Below are positions 1 to 14,970 of a stretch of 64,000 bases of DNA, in pieces (positions within the stretch are counted from its first letter, which is position 1; every line of letters begins with the position of its first letter). Under the pieces are notes generated by a model. The model saw only the letters and a program-made list of their open reading frames with translations, did not search any database and was not told where the DNA came from. The DNA comes from Litomosoides sigmodontis (Eukaryota > Nematoda > Chromadorea > Rhabditida > Onchocercidae). Where the stretch lies: contig OY718803.1 of NCBI GenBank assembly GCA_963070105.1, positions 2,772,507-2,836,506 of the forward strand, given 5' to 3'. A program made the position numbers and the translations under genes.

Positions 1-425
1 TAAGCTAAATTTAGGTTAATTATATGCAAGTATCTTGTGAAAAGTATCACAGCTAATGTTGCAATACTTGAGCAATTGAAATTTAATTCAAATCCGAAAT
101 GAATGAAAATATGTCATTGATAAAAGGATATCACAGGAAAAGAAAGTGCTAAAGCTAAAATGATTAATTGTTGTAAAATTTCAATAATAAATTCATGCTA
201 ATCATGAAATTCATCATAATTGCTAGCATTGCAAAGATTCTCTTTTTAATTTATTAATAAGTGATAAATGATAAAGAATAATTTAATTAATTATCATTAC
301 ATTTAGCTCTATACCATCAATTAACTTTCTTTTTTTTTTTTAAAAAAAAAGAAAGAAAACAAATTACAAATAGGCATAATTAGCTGAATTATCTGTGAAA
401 AAAAAAACGACGCATAATTTTTCAG

Positions 426-2063
426 TATGATACCCACAACAGAAATGGAAGCACGTCATCCTATTCCAGGTTGCTCCTATAGCATTCACGCAAGTAGCAT
501 TAATGACATTGAAGCTGGAAGACCAGCTGGTACAGTAATTAAGTATGCTCGAATTGGTGATCGAGTACTTCATCAATGGCATTGCGATGATCGTAGGAAT
601 TTTTCCTGTTTTATTATTGCAACTAGCAAATTACTCTTACATTTAAAAAGTGATTTAAAAAGTTCAAAGTTAAATTACTAACATAATTATGCATTTCATA
701 TAATTAAGATGGAGAAAAATTAAGCAAAGTTAAAGTAAGCATTATTGATACTACCGATAATGTTGCGTGATTTTCCAGAAATGTACGGCATACTTATTAA
801 TAATTGCTACGTTACGGATGGATTTGGTAAACGTACCGAAGTTATTGATTCCAATGGGTTGATTTTTTTTTTTTATTTCTTTTTCTTGTTTTAAATTTAG
901 ATGACTTAGCCGATGAATGATAAAAGTATTTTGATTAAATGATTTTGAGCTTTTTCGAAATTTTTGATAAATTTGTTTTTTTTTGAGCAAAAAAAAAAAT
1001 GAAAGAATAAATAACTTAGGTGTTCGATTGATCCAATTCTAATCACAAGTATTCGATACTCAAATGATTTACAACGAGCGTACGGCGAAAGTACGGTGTT
1101 TAAGTTTGCCGATCGACCAGGCGTTTGGTTCTTTTGTCAAATTCAAATGTGTATGAAGAAGGAAGGAATGTGTCAAGGAATTACGGTAGATTTTTTTGCA
1201 AAAAAAAAAATTAAAAATTATTTGCTAATTTTAATGAGATTTTTACTGCTATTTTTAAATATTTCATTTCATTTCATTTCCTTCCTTTTTTTTTTTGTAA
1301 ATGTTAAAAGGGAAAAATGAACGATGCGCACAGAACAAACAAAATATTTGTTGAAGAAGTATTTCCACTTTTTTTAATTTAAAAAAAATAATTTAGCCGC
1401 CAGCTTGCACAGCACAAACCGGAAATGTAGTGTACGGTGGAGAGGAGGAAGAGGAGGAAGTACAAAAAGGTTCCGGACGGATAAAACCGTTGTCGCTAAT
1501 AGCATCATCAACAAAATCGGCAAAGGAGGAACAAAAAGAGAAGGAAGAAAATTCAGAAAATCAAATAGGAGACGGTAGCGACGAATCTGCGGATGTATAT
1601 TTAGTGGAACATGGCAGGTTTAATTTATAAAATTTTGTATGAATTAATTTTTTTGGTTTTGAAAAGTATTTTTTGGCTGTTTTCAGTTAGCAAACAGTCC
1701 AATTTGTTTTAAAGTTTGTTTCCAAATTCTCGTCTTCCTCCAATGCAATAGTTAAGTTGAAAAGTGAAATTTGCAAATTTAATTTGCAAAAATTATTGTG
1801 CATCAATTAATGTTGCATAAATTTTTGCGCAAATTTAATTTGACAGAAATAATTTCCATTTTCATGTTTTGTTTTTTTTTTGAGACCCCTATCGGGATTT
1901 CGTCCGAAGAATGCGATTGAGTACGAGGAGAGTGATGGAATTTACGATGAATTGGAAATTACTACGACGAAGTTGCGAAGTGCTGGAAGAGATTCGCGGA
2001 TCGTCGCAAAGCAGAAATTATCAGCCGAAACAACCACAAATGTTGCATTTAAAATTCTTGTTT

Positions 2064-2101
<38 letters not shown>

Positions 2102-4379
2102 TGACGTAAAAAAATAAATCAAAAATTCTCACATATCTTGCCACACGTTTTCCACGTAATACTGAAATGTATAAACTAGCACTTTACAAATGCTTTGCAC
2201 TTGCCTTTTTTTTTAAATTACTTTTATTTTGATCTGTTAAATTTTTTGGAAATTTTTTTTTTTAATTTGTGTTGTTTTATTGGAATTTTTAATTTAGGCA
2301 TTAGTAACGGCAATTTTTGAAACTACCGATGAGTATGATGTGAACGGGAAGCATGACGACAGAGATACTGTGAAATTGATTAACGCAAGTAATGTTCGCA
2401 ATGTGAAAGAGAAAATAATACTAATAACAGTAATAAGTGAAATGAAATTAAAATTAGTTAATTTAAACTTTTACAAAAAAAAAATCCATGGAAAAAAATT
2501 TTTTGACACATTGCTTGTAAATTATATTTTAATAATATGTCATTGGTATTCGTTTTCAGTTTCAAACCACTCGAAAATTACGCAAACTTTAAATTTGATT
2601 GATAAAAGGAAAAAATTTGAAAAAATTTCCATCTTACATTATTGGCGGCAGTTTCAGAGGAATACAGCGAGACAAACTACGATGATCTAACAATTGCGCC
2701 CAATTTCAATGATTTATTAGCTAATTTACCGGATGAGGTAAATGCTGCCTCATTGCAGAAGATGTTTTACGATTCGGTAGCAAATCGTCGAGTCCTTATG
2801 AAAAGTTTCGACTATCTAATGAATCAGGTTGTCACCACTGGTAGCAAAATATTTATTTTAAAAAAAAAATAAATTTTTTACGCAATTTAACAAATTTGAA
2901 ATTAGCATAAACATTTTATAAGGTTTATTTTAAGTTACAAAAGTGATAGTAGAAAGCAACGAAACAGAAATTATTCATTCATTATATAAATACTATAATT
3001 TTCATTTTACTTCTTCATTAAAAAAGTTAAAAAAAAACTCATTTTGCTAACATATTGAATTAAAATTAAACTTTTGCGTCACACTTTTTTGTTTAACGTG
3101 AAAATGACCGAAGTATGAATTTACAATGTGAAGATGAAAGGAAATGAAATAGCTCAAACAATGGCAACAACAACAACAACAAAGTCATCAGCACTTACAA
3201 GCGGAAAGTATCAACATGGTGATAAGTTGAAAACAATCAAAGTATCACAATTATTTCAGTTATTAATTAAAATTTAAAGTAGCAATTAGACGAAAATTTT
3301 TTCCACTAAACAAAAACATTTTCTTTTCGTTCCATTTCGCTCCATTTTTCTCTCCACAAAATTTCACCACACTATAAATTTTTATAAATGAAAAAAAAGT
3401 CAAAAAAATTTTTTGATAATTTTTAAACGTTTCGCTTACTTTTTTCCTTTGAGCATTTTTTAGGTAGCGTGGAATTCAGCAAGACTAGCTGATAAGCCAC
3501 TAGTGGATGCTAACGAGAAAGGTCATTCAATTGGACAAAATGCTAATACGAAATTACCATCGATAAGTGATGATGAAAATGCATCACTAATGATTGCTGG
3601 CCAATTAATCATTTATGATTTGGACGAAGAGCCACCAGCTGCTAGGAAAGTGAAGAGGGAGAATGGTATGTTTTAGCTTAATTGAAATTAAGCATAGCTT
3701 AATTATCCCCCACAAATAGTAAGGTTTAAAATTCGCTCATTTAAATGATCGCACATCCTTAAAAATATGCAAATAAATTTGTTAAAAAATTGCTAAAATT
3801 TATCGTTAGCAATAGAATTTGCAATAATAAATCATAAATGATAATTGAAAAAAATAATAAATAATAATTAGAAGAATGTGATTCAGTTCAACCTGCCAAA
3901 CAAATGTTAGTGTCTAAAAGAAAAAAAAAACCCGAAATTAACCAATCAATTGCTTAATCAACTAGGAATAATAATAGTGAATAATGTTAGTAATGCTATT
4001 GGTAATAATTAAAAACAAAAATTTAAAATAATTAATAATAATAATAAATGAATAGCTGAAGTGATTCAGTGATAATTTTGAATAATAAGTAAAGAGTTGT
4101 AATAATAAGTGCAAGGTTAAATGTTATTCAGCAATACTGTAGCATATGACAAGGAGTGATAGTAGCTAATGATAGAAGCTTGCTAAATTAGTAGCCAATA
4201 GCTATTACAGTAACCTATTGCAGTGGTCAGAGCGGACAGTTGCATTATCAACAGGGAAGGCTTACTTGTTGTTGCGACAAGTTTGGGTGCTATTTGTATA
4301 ACTTTATTCATTGCCATCTTCATCATGCATCACCGATTGTCGAAATTTGTGCAAGTAAATTACTTTTCTCCTCCTTCCT

Positions 4380-4410
<31 letters not shown>

Positions 4411-4421
4411 TTCAGATTTAA
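426..4421 (+). CDS. ZP-domain cuticlin-like transmembrane protein (5' partial)
   Basis: Exons read as 426-592, 779-857, 1020-1185, 1397-1617, 1885 to about 2041-2074 (donor unclear), 2298-2388, 2652-2827, 3464-3665, 4224-4354 and 4416-4421; the phases I could check agree. The first three carry the second half of a zona pellucida domain: PIPGCSYSIH, IGDRVLHQWHCD, YGILINNCYV, then AYGESTVFKFADRPG followed by FFCQIQMC and PPAC, with the eight spaced cysteines expected of this fold. A long acidic, disordered stretch follows (EEEEEE near 1440). RKVKR at the end of the 3464-3665 exon is a furin-type site, and the next exon holds one hydrophobic span (LGAICITLFIAIFIM) and a short tail ending in the stop. 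ZP proteins of this type are cleaved before the membrane and polymerise in apical matrix such as cuticle. The N-terminal half of the ZP domain must lie before the window. Family call is firm; the exact orthologue is not known. Confidence 0.85.
2066..2099. repeat. (GT)n microsatellite
   Basis: About 15 GT units directly after a ZP-gene exon, at or just past its probable 5' splice site. Length changes here could affect donor choice. Confidence 0.9.
4384..4411. repeat. (CT)n tract in the last ZP-gene intron
   Basis: A CT run that serves as the polypyrimidine tract just before the acceptor at 4415, immediately ahead of the ZP-gene stop codon. Confidence 0.9.
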
Positions 4422-4673
4422 CAATCGATTTTACAGGTGGTTGCAGTCTTGTGTTAGCCTTGCAAAAGTTAATAATTCAAAACTCGCACTTGCGCTACTT
4501 TATCAATGCTAACCCAAAATATTAAAATATTTAGCATTTGTAATGAGTAATTTTGCTAGCACAATAATGATGCATAGATGTCTCTTTCAATTAAGTAATT
4601 AATTTTGTAAGCTAATAATGAACTGAATACTTTCTACTGCAATCAGTATGATTAATTAATAAATGTTTATCAG

Positions 4674-4752
4674 ATTACGTGAAAATATCCGTGAGGATAA
4701 CTTCAACAGTACGATTAATTACGTGAAAATATCCGTGAGGATGACTTCAATG
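4674..4752. repeat. Direct duplication, 44-bp spacing, two copies
   Basis: A block of about 35 bp containing ATTACGTGAAAATATCCGTG occurs at 4674 and again at 4718, with only one or two differences. It lies downstream of the ZP gene. Confidence 0.85.
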
Positions 4753-6149
4753 GATTGCTGAAGAAATTAATTTGTGTGTGCATCAATTTCAGGATCAACG
4801 TTAGCAAGCAATAGCAACGGAGCCGGGCGGCAACAGTTCCTCGTTTGCTTCAGGCGAGTAATAATTTTGTGAGGGTGAAGTGTTGTTGAATACCATCCTT
4901 CACCTTGCCGCTTCATCTGCCAGCAATCATGCAGTATCGATGAAATTCTTTTAATTTAATTATCACATTTTCATTCAAATTTAAATTTGCAAATGAATTC
5001 GTAAAGTTTCAAAATTTTGCAAGTTTGTTTTTAGTTGGAAAATAGCATAATGTGATGAATGTGTTATTTGTGAAGAAAAAAAGAAATTGTTAGAATACAA
5101 TGTGCAATGTGCGAGAAATGATATTATATGTATTCAGTAAAAATTAAGTTTTCAAGTACGAATTGAATAAATTGATGGATTTCTTTTATTCTGTTACATT
5201 CGACTAATTGTGTCGCTTCTTTTGCTGTAAGCAAAATTATTTCAACGAAAACTAAACATTTCGTTGTTTAATTCTAATTTAATTGTTTAATTAATTTTTT
5301 TTAATTCTAAGTTTTCTTATAGTACGACATTAAACTGCGATGTTTTACAAGCATTCATTAAATTAATTAAGTATTTCAAACAAAGAAATCGTTGCTTTTT
5401 TTCTGGTTTCGCTGTAAAAGCGCAGGAGAAATTAGGCACTTTTTTTAATGAAAAACGTAATTAATTGAAAATAATACTTAAAATGCGCAAAACATTAACT
5501 GATAAAATTCATCACACATGAAAGCGAAAAGCAAAAGTGCTTGGAATTTCGGATGACATTTTACGCAAAATTATTATAAATTCATGAAAATCATTAGCGA
5601 CATGTCCAAGTTAACATTTTAACGAATATTTAATTTCAATTTTTTAATTAAATATTTAATTTTTTCCTTTAAATACGGAGTATTGCACCATATGATTCGT
5701 TCGAAGTCGTTCGAAGTGTTTGCCTGCTAAATATTATTTATTTGTTAAAACGTTCAAATATTACATTTATGAAATCGTTAATGGAAATGAGGAAAAAAAA
5801 CTATAACATTCAAATTCATCAATCAAATACCACGCAGAGTAATGTCGAAATTGGCGATGAGAAAGCTAATTTTAGCAAATATCAATTCTAAGTGAAACTA
5901 AAAAATACATTTTTGTCTCATTTTTGCATCATTTCTAAATTTTAATTACAATTTGATAATAATTACTAATTAATTTATTTGCAAAAAAAAATTGCGCCAT
6001 CTATTTTACTTCTTCAGAAATGTGACAATCGTTTCTTTTTTCACCTCTTTTTTTTTCATGTCATCATCCAATATAAGCAATTAAATGACCCTTTTTTTTC
6101 TTCGTCAAAAATACAAATTGATGAAGAAAACAGAGAGAGTGAGAAAGAG

Positions 6150-6183
6150 AGGGAGGGAGGGAGGGAGGGAGGGAGGGAGGGAG
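6150..6183 (+). repeat. (GGGA)n run with G-quadruplex potential
   Basis: About eight consecutive GGGA units followed by GA repeats. Four or more GGG runs separated by single A residues meet the usual G-quadruplex pattern on the + strand. Confidence 0.85.
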
Positions 6184-9100
6184 AGAGAGAGAGGGTAAAA
6201 CGGTAAATGTGTGTCAGGTTGGAAGTAAAATTAGGTTATTTGCTTCAAGGAGGAAGTTTTTCATCCATTTTGATTTATTTTATTGGAACCTACGGGTCGT
6301 ACCAGCTGAACGACCTGTTCCATCGTTTCCTTCACAAATACAAATTTCACAAAATTTACGCTCATTTCATCGCACTCCTTTTTTTCCTCACTCTAAAATG
6401 TGCGAGTACTTTTTTCTTTCATTCAGCAAATTATGATTGACACATTCAAATTTATCCATATTATTTTGACTTTTTTAGGCCTTTTTTTTCGTTGAAATTT
6501 TATTTTAATTTGTTATTATTTGTCGTCGCAATGTAAACATATTGGTGTCGGCGGGTTTTTTTTTTCCTTTTTAGTTAAAAAAATTTTTTTGAAGCGCAAG
6601 AGAAACTAATTGTTCTCGTCGTTGTTGCTGTTGTTGTTGTTGTTGTTGCTGTTGTGAAAATAATATGAGTGGAAGATTTTTTTCAGGGAATTATTTAAAT
6701 TTATCATTTGTTGACAACTTGAAGATCGTAGGAATATATAAATACATATTTGGGGTGAAATTTATTAATTAAGTAAAGTTGAATTTTATTGCACTGTTGA
6801 GGTATTATTTAGCGCATAGTGTGCTATTAGAATTATTTGTTAATTTATTAGTTTAATAAATGTGCTGAATTCTATTTTTTAGGCTAAATTATTTTTAACG
6901 AATTTTTTTTAACAGTGCATGAATGGAAAAAGTAGCTATTAACGCTTGATTAGATAATGAATGACAGTTAATTAATGAGGACTTTTAATTTTCAACAATT
7001 TGATGAATGAGGATTGATAAGAACAAATCTTGCGACGGTCCTAAATCTCATCTTTCCCTCATTTTTGAAGTTTTATACCTTTTATAGCAGTTGTCTTAAG
7101 GAAATTATTACTTTGATATTTCTTGTCAAAGAAGTACATTTGAAATTTGTCTTAAAATTTAATTTTTTTTTGAATTTATAGACATTTATATTATTTTGAT
7201 TGAATTTTAAGCGCAAAAAGTAATCGCTAGAAAGCTTTTTCATTTCAAAAATTTCCGCTATTTAATTTCTTTTGTGCTGGACATTTGTAAATTTCGAAAC
7301 TAAGCTTAAAATTCATTTAAGAATTTGATAAATTGAAATATATTTGTAATTTTTTGCTATGAACATTTTGCATACTACTACTACTATTACCTATACTACT
7401 TCGAATTTAAATGTAAGTGTTAGCCGAAATAGCAATTGGACAAAACTTCAGTACTTAATAAGACAATTTTCATTCACTTAAATTTATCAAATTTTGATAT
7501 CCGATGATCAAATTTGCAAATTATTTAGTCTGTATGTGTGTAAAAGTTAAAAATTAAGTTAAATTATATATGTGTATAAAAATTTTATATAAAAATCAAA
7601 ATAGTTAATAGCATCGAACTTGTACAAAACGCTGTAGATTAAGTGTAATTCAAAATGGTACACTTGTCATTTTATCGTTTAGTAATTAAACTTCATAATT
7701 TTTGTTCGACTTAAAATATTTTGTGCATGTGAGGGAGGAGGTAGGCATAAATTTCAAAGTGTTATGTTTATGTATGTATGTGTACGACCTGTATTTTCTG
7801 GAATTTGGGGCAATCAGATTTGACGGTGATTTCCACCTCGTCGTTGTTGCCATCAGTCCCACCATCGCCACCCGTTACCATCAGCGCCACCGCGGTCATC
7901 ACCGCCACTGCCATCACACTGTCGTCCATTACTACAGCTCTGCCCTCGCATTTTAAAATTACACTGCGAATCAGTTCAGTTGTTAAATGTCCTCTTCGCC
8001 CATATTCCTGAATTTGGAGGTTACAATATTATTGCAAGTGCGTTCTCAATTCATCAACTTCTTTTTGAAATAGTTTAAATTTGGAAATTATTTAATAGAA
8101 TGCTTGCTTGGGGTTCAATGCATCCATTGTTAATCAATGATAAATGATATTACTGCAGAAAATTTTACCCACACAAAAGCACTTGTCACGTAAGCCACAA
8201 AAGAAAATGACTTACGTGTTCTTTTAACTATTAATTAAGCATTTAAACTGTAATTTCAGTTTACTGTTAGATGAAAAAAACATCTTTACTAACTCTTTCT
8301 CTTGCCCTCTCTCTCTCTCTCTCTCTCTTTCTCTTTGATTAAGTGTTCTCATTGTTTTAGATTTATATAATTCTTGCCGCTTTTTTTTTGCTGCTGGAAA
8401 AGAATTGACAAAAATGCTCATTAGCTAATATGAAAAATAACACTGTGAAATATTTAATAGAAATTTTGAAACTGTTCAATTTTGAAATATTTAAAAACAA
8501 TGAATCAATCATCCAAGTTTTTAGTATTAAAACCTTTGTGGTTACTGCTTTTTTCTTAATTACAATAAGCTATTGAAATGCTACATAGTAAATTATCTAC
8601 TTTTTTTTAGGGTGTTTTGTTAACTTGAAATTTCATTTAATTCTAACACATTGTAAACAGTCATTAAATAATTTTCTTGTAAAACAAAAAAAAAAATGGG
8701 AAAACGTTTATCCCACTAATCATCAAATTTTGCACCCATAAGAAAGCTAATAGTTTTTTAAATCAATATTTTCGAAAATTAATTTTTTTTAAAAAAAACT
8801 TCTTTTTAATATTTTTTTTTTGGCCTAAGCTAATCTAAGCTTAAGTGAATGGATATTTCATCATCACTTATTGCACAAAAACATTCATTCAATAAAAACA
8901 CTTCCCTCTAATACATTTAATTTATTATTTCAATTACAGTAATGTGTTTTTTTTGAGAAGGAGACAAGAAGAGAGAGGGAGGGAGAGAGAGAGAAAGGGA
9001 GAAAGAGAGAAAGGAAAAAACATTGAAATAGTATGATGAAATGTATTTTATTTTCAATGTTATTCATAATTTGCAGTTTTATTTCTTCTCTTCTCCTCAC

Positions 9101-9775
9101 CTTCCTTCATTCTATTTTTTTTTGTAATTATTGACTTTTGTATGTACAGGTAAATTAAAGGTAAAGGCAGATGATGAATTTCTTTACTTCTCTTCCTCTT
9201 TCGTTATAAATTCGGAAAAAAATCGTTTGTTTGTTTTTTTTCTTTTCCTCTCCTTCTTTCTCTCTCTCTTCGTTCTAGCATTTAGTAATGCTACTTAGTG
9301 CACAAGTATTTTTCGTTTCAATTATTTTGCTATCGCACAGCTGACAATAATGCCAAGCTGTTACTGTTGCTGTACTTTCATGCTAACTGTTACAATTCAT
9401 TATTTCTAAATTTTATAAATTTTCATCTTTTACTTATATTAAAAAAAAAAAAAGTTTTCCGAGCAAAATTTACTTTTGCCAACGGAAATGGCAGGAGGGG
9501 GGAGAAGGAAGGAAGAAATGCATCAATAAATTCTTAGCGAGAGATTAAATTCATTTTTCATCGAATGCAACCGATCGCTTCTCTAAAAATTTAATTTTTG
9601 TTTTTTCAAATGCAATAAGTTTGCTTCATTCGTTTAGTTCATTTTTTTCCTTTCTTTTTTCGTTCGTTTTTTTTTCAGTGATAAAAAAAAAATGCGTAAA
9701 TTGTTTGCCGGCAAATGAATTTAGCGCACATTTCCCATTAATTAATTTTCATCTGTTAATGCAAATTTCATTAGT

Positions 9776-10085
9776 TTATCACATTTAGTTGATAATTTCA
9801 TTTTAATTTTGCAATGGAAAAAGTCATTGATAGGAAATTTCAATTTTTCCTCAAACAATGTTTTTGGCACGGTGGAGCGCAGTGAGGCGCGCATTTGATA
9901 GCGCCTCCGTGCGCACAGTGATAGCAACATTTGGATGAAACACGATTATTATCTGATAAAATGTGGTACCATCTGATATCTTACGCTTATCACAGTTATA
10001 ATCAGTGCTTTTTTTTAATTATCGGCATCACAAGAAATGGTGATCGGTGCGCCTCGTGCGCAGTTGTTATCTTCTTCGCTGATAA
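9776..10085. promoter_or_regulatory. Cluster of GATA-factor sites (candidate enhancer)
   Basis: Within about 310 bp I count at least seven WGATAR matches on the two strands: near 9777, 9791, 9829, 9893, 9919, 9951, 9986, 10067 and 10079 (a few have a weaker last base). The cluster surrounds an unusually GC-rich core carrying two similar blocks, GCGCCTCCGTGCGCACAG near 9901 and GCGCCTCGTGCGCAG near 10049. In nematodes TGATAA sites often mark gut or epidermal genes bound by ELT GATA factors. The target gene is unknown; this is inference from motif density. Confidence 0.4.
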
Positions 10086-10379
10086 AACTCGCCAATCAGC
10101 AACGCCCTCACTTATTTTCGCTTCAACGAATTTTCAGCACAATTCATCCCCCGAAAAAATTATTTTTTAATTTGAAAGAAATTTAATTTTTCTTTAATTA
10201 CGGTGCGAGATTAGGTCATGTTTTCCGACATAAAAAATTAGGTTATCGCATTTTCATCTCCTTGTGTGTATGTCTGTGTGTGTGTGTCTGTGTGTACCAG
10301 TATATTATTATTTATAATTATTTTATTTATTATTTATTATTCATTATTTGTTTATTATTATTCATTATTTGTTTATTAC

Positions 10380-13507
<3,128 letters not shown>

Positions 13508-13990
13508 TTATTGCTGAAGTGGTAGCGATAGTAGTTGTAAAGTGTTGTAAAATAGCAATATTCGTGTTAATGTGGAAAAGCAATTTTTCATTTATCTAAA
13601 ATTTACAGTTTTTCTACTATAATTCAATTCATTAAAAGCAAAAAAGAATTAGCTAAATTGAAATTTCCATACGTATTGTGGTGGGTTAAAAATTTCTTTT
13701 TTTTTATTTAAAATTTAAATACACACGAAAACAAATTAAGCCAATTGCAGTGAGTGAAGAACTGATAAAAATTTATAAGCAGCAAATTTCACTGCAAGGA
13801 TTTTATTGGAAACTTTATGAATACGTATGAAATTTCAATTTAGCTAATTCTTTTTTTTTTTAATTAATTGAATTATAGTAGAAAAACTGTAAATTTTAGA
13901 TTAATGAAAAATTACTTTTCCACATTAGCGCGAATATTGCTATTTTACAACACCTTACAACTATTATCGCTACTACTTTAGCAATAATTA
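13508..13990. repeat. Long inverted repeat, arms about 170 bp
   Basis: The left arm (13508-13677) and right arm (about 13821-13990) are reverse complements with a few mismatches and small indels. They share, inverted, blocks such as ATAGTAGTTGTAA, TAAAATAGCAATATT and TTAGCTAAATTGAAATTTC. The spacer of about 143 bp itself contains a smaller inverted pair (TTGCAGTGA and TCACTGCAA). No transposase frame is present. It may be a foldback element or the source of a hairpin RNA. Confidence 0.85.
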
Positions 13991-14173
13991 TAAAAAAATA
14001 ATTGTAATTCTTTCTTATCTTTTCCATCTTTAATTATTAAAATATGTAAATTAAAATATACAAATTAATGTTTAAATTAACCTGTTTGCGCTTTACAATT
14101 TTGTTATTTCCTTCAACTTTGATAGAATGTTATATGACGGAAATGTAAACTGTGATAAATTACTGATGCTATC

Positions 14174-14176
<3 letters not shown>

Positions 14177-14205
<29 letters not shown>
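14177..14205. repeat. (GA)n run
   Basis: A short GA microsatellite; a related G/A-rich region with GGA triplets follows at about 14350-14400. Confidence 0.85.
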
Positions 14206-14211
<6 letters not shown>

Positions 14212-14747
14212 AGGAGAAAAAAAGAAAGAGTGAAAGGAAAATGCATATTTGTAACACAGCGTTCCTATTACACTTATTTGTTGGAAAACTTTTTTATAAA
14301 AAATGTGGCAAAAATTTAATTTTAAGATAGTTAGAGAGGTATGAAAGAGGAAAGAGAGAGAGAGAGGGAAGGAGGAGGAGGAGGAGGAGGGGGGGAGGGA
14401 AAGAATGGATGTGGAAGAGTGTAAGAGAAGGAAAATGAGAAAGTGAAAGAAAAGCAACATTTATTTGAATTCACTCTTTCTCTTTCACCGCTCATTTCAA
14501 ACATATATATTTGGGAGGGAAAGGAAAAAAGGAAGGATTTAAATTAGTTGAAGTGAAGTGCGAGCGTGCTTTCTGTGAGGAAAGAGTGAGCGCGTGCGTT
14601 CCACGAGAGGTTTAAACTCAACAAACTTTTAATATTTAGCCGCTGAAAATTGTTTGCTTCCTTGCCGCTAATGTTGTTGATGTGTTGCGTGGGCGGTGTG
14701 GTGCTGATGATCATCACTGTGCCTAACTGCTACGACTGCTACTGCCA

Positions 14748-14822
14748 GCAGTGTTGCTACTACTACTATTACTGCTACTACTACTACTACTACTACTACT
14801 GCTACTACTACTACTATTACTG

Positions 14823-14858
<36 letters not shown>

Positions 14859-14888
14859 TTACTGCTACTACTACTACTACTACTGCTG

Positions 14889-14941
<53 letters not shown>

Positions 14942-14970
14942 AGTAGTGCTGCTACTACTACTACTACTTA
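14748..14970. repeat. Compound TAC/TGC trinucleotide array
   Basis: Runs of TAC interrupted by TAT and TGC lead into a pure TGC (CTG) block of about 18 copies (near 14887-14940), then return to TAC. The minus strand reads as poly-Ser, which I take as a by-product of the repeat and not a gene. Confidence 0.95.

Larger units (their letters stand above)
4422..9775. other. Gene-poor AT-rich spacer
   Basis: No conserved coding exon was found on either strand. Contents are a 44-bp-spaced duplication (4674-4752), a GGGA run (6150-6183), GTT repeats (about 6620-6650), CT/GA runs (about 8305-8330 and 8970-9015) and many A/T homopolymers. A GC-richer patch at 7810-7950 is open in several frames but is built of degenerate CAT/CAC/GCC triplets. 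Confidence 0.7.

Noticed and set aside
1..425. Search for a tRNA or other RNA gene and for an upstream ZP exon
   Set aside because: Nothing but AT-rich sequence typical of an intron leading to the acceptor at 425.
7686..8011. Overlapping open frames on both strands in a GC-richer patch
   Set aside because: The patch is made of degenerate CAT/CAC/GCC triplets, is open in several frames at once and shows no family motif.
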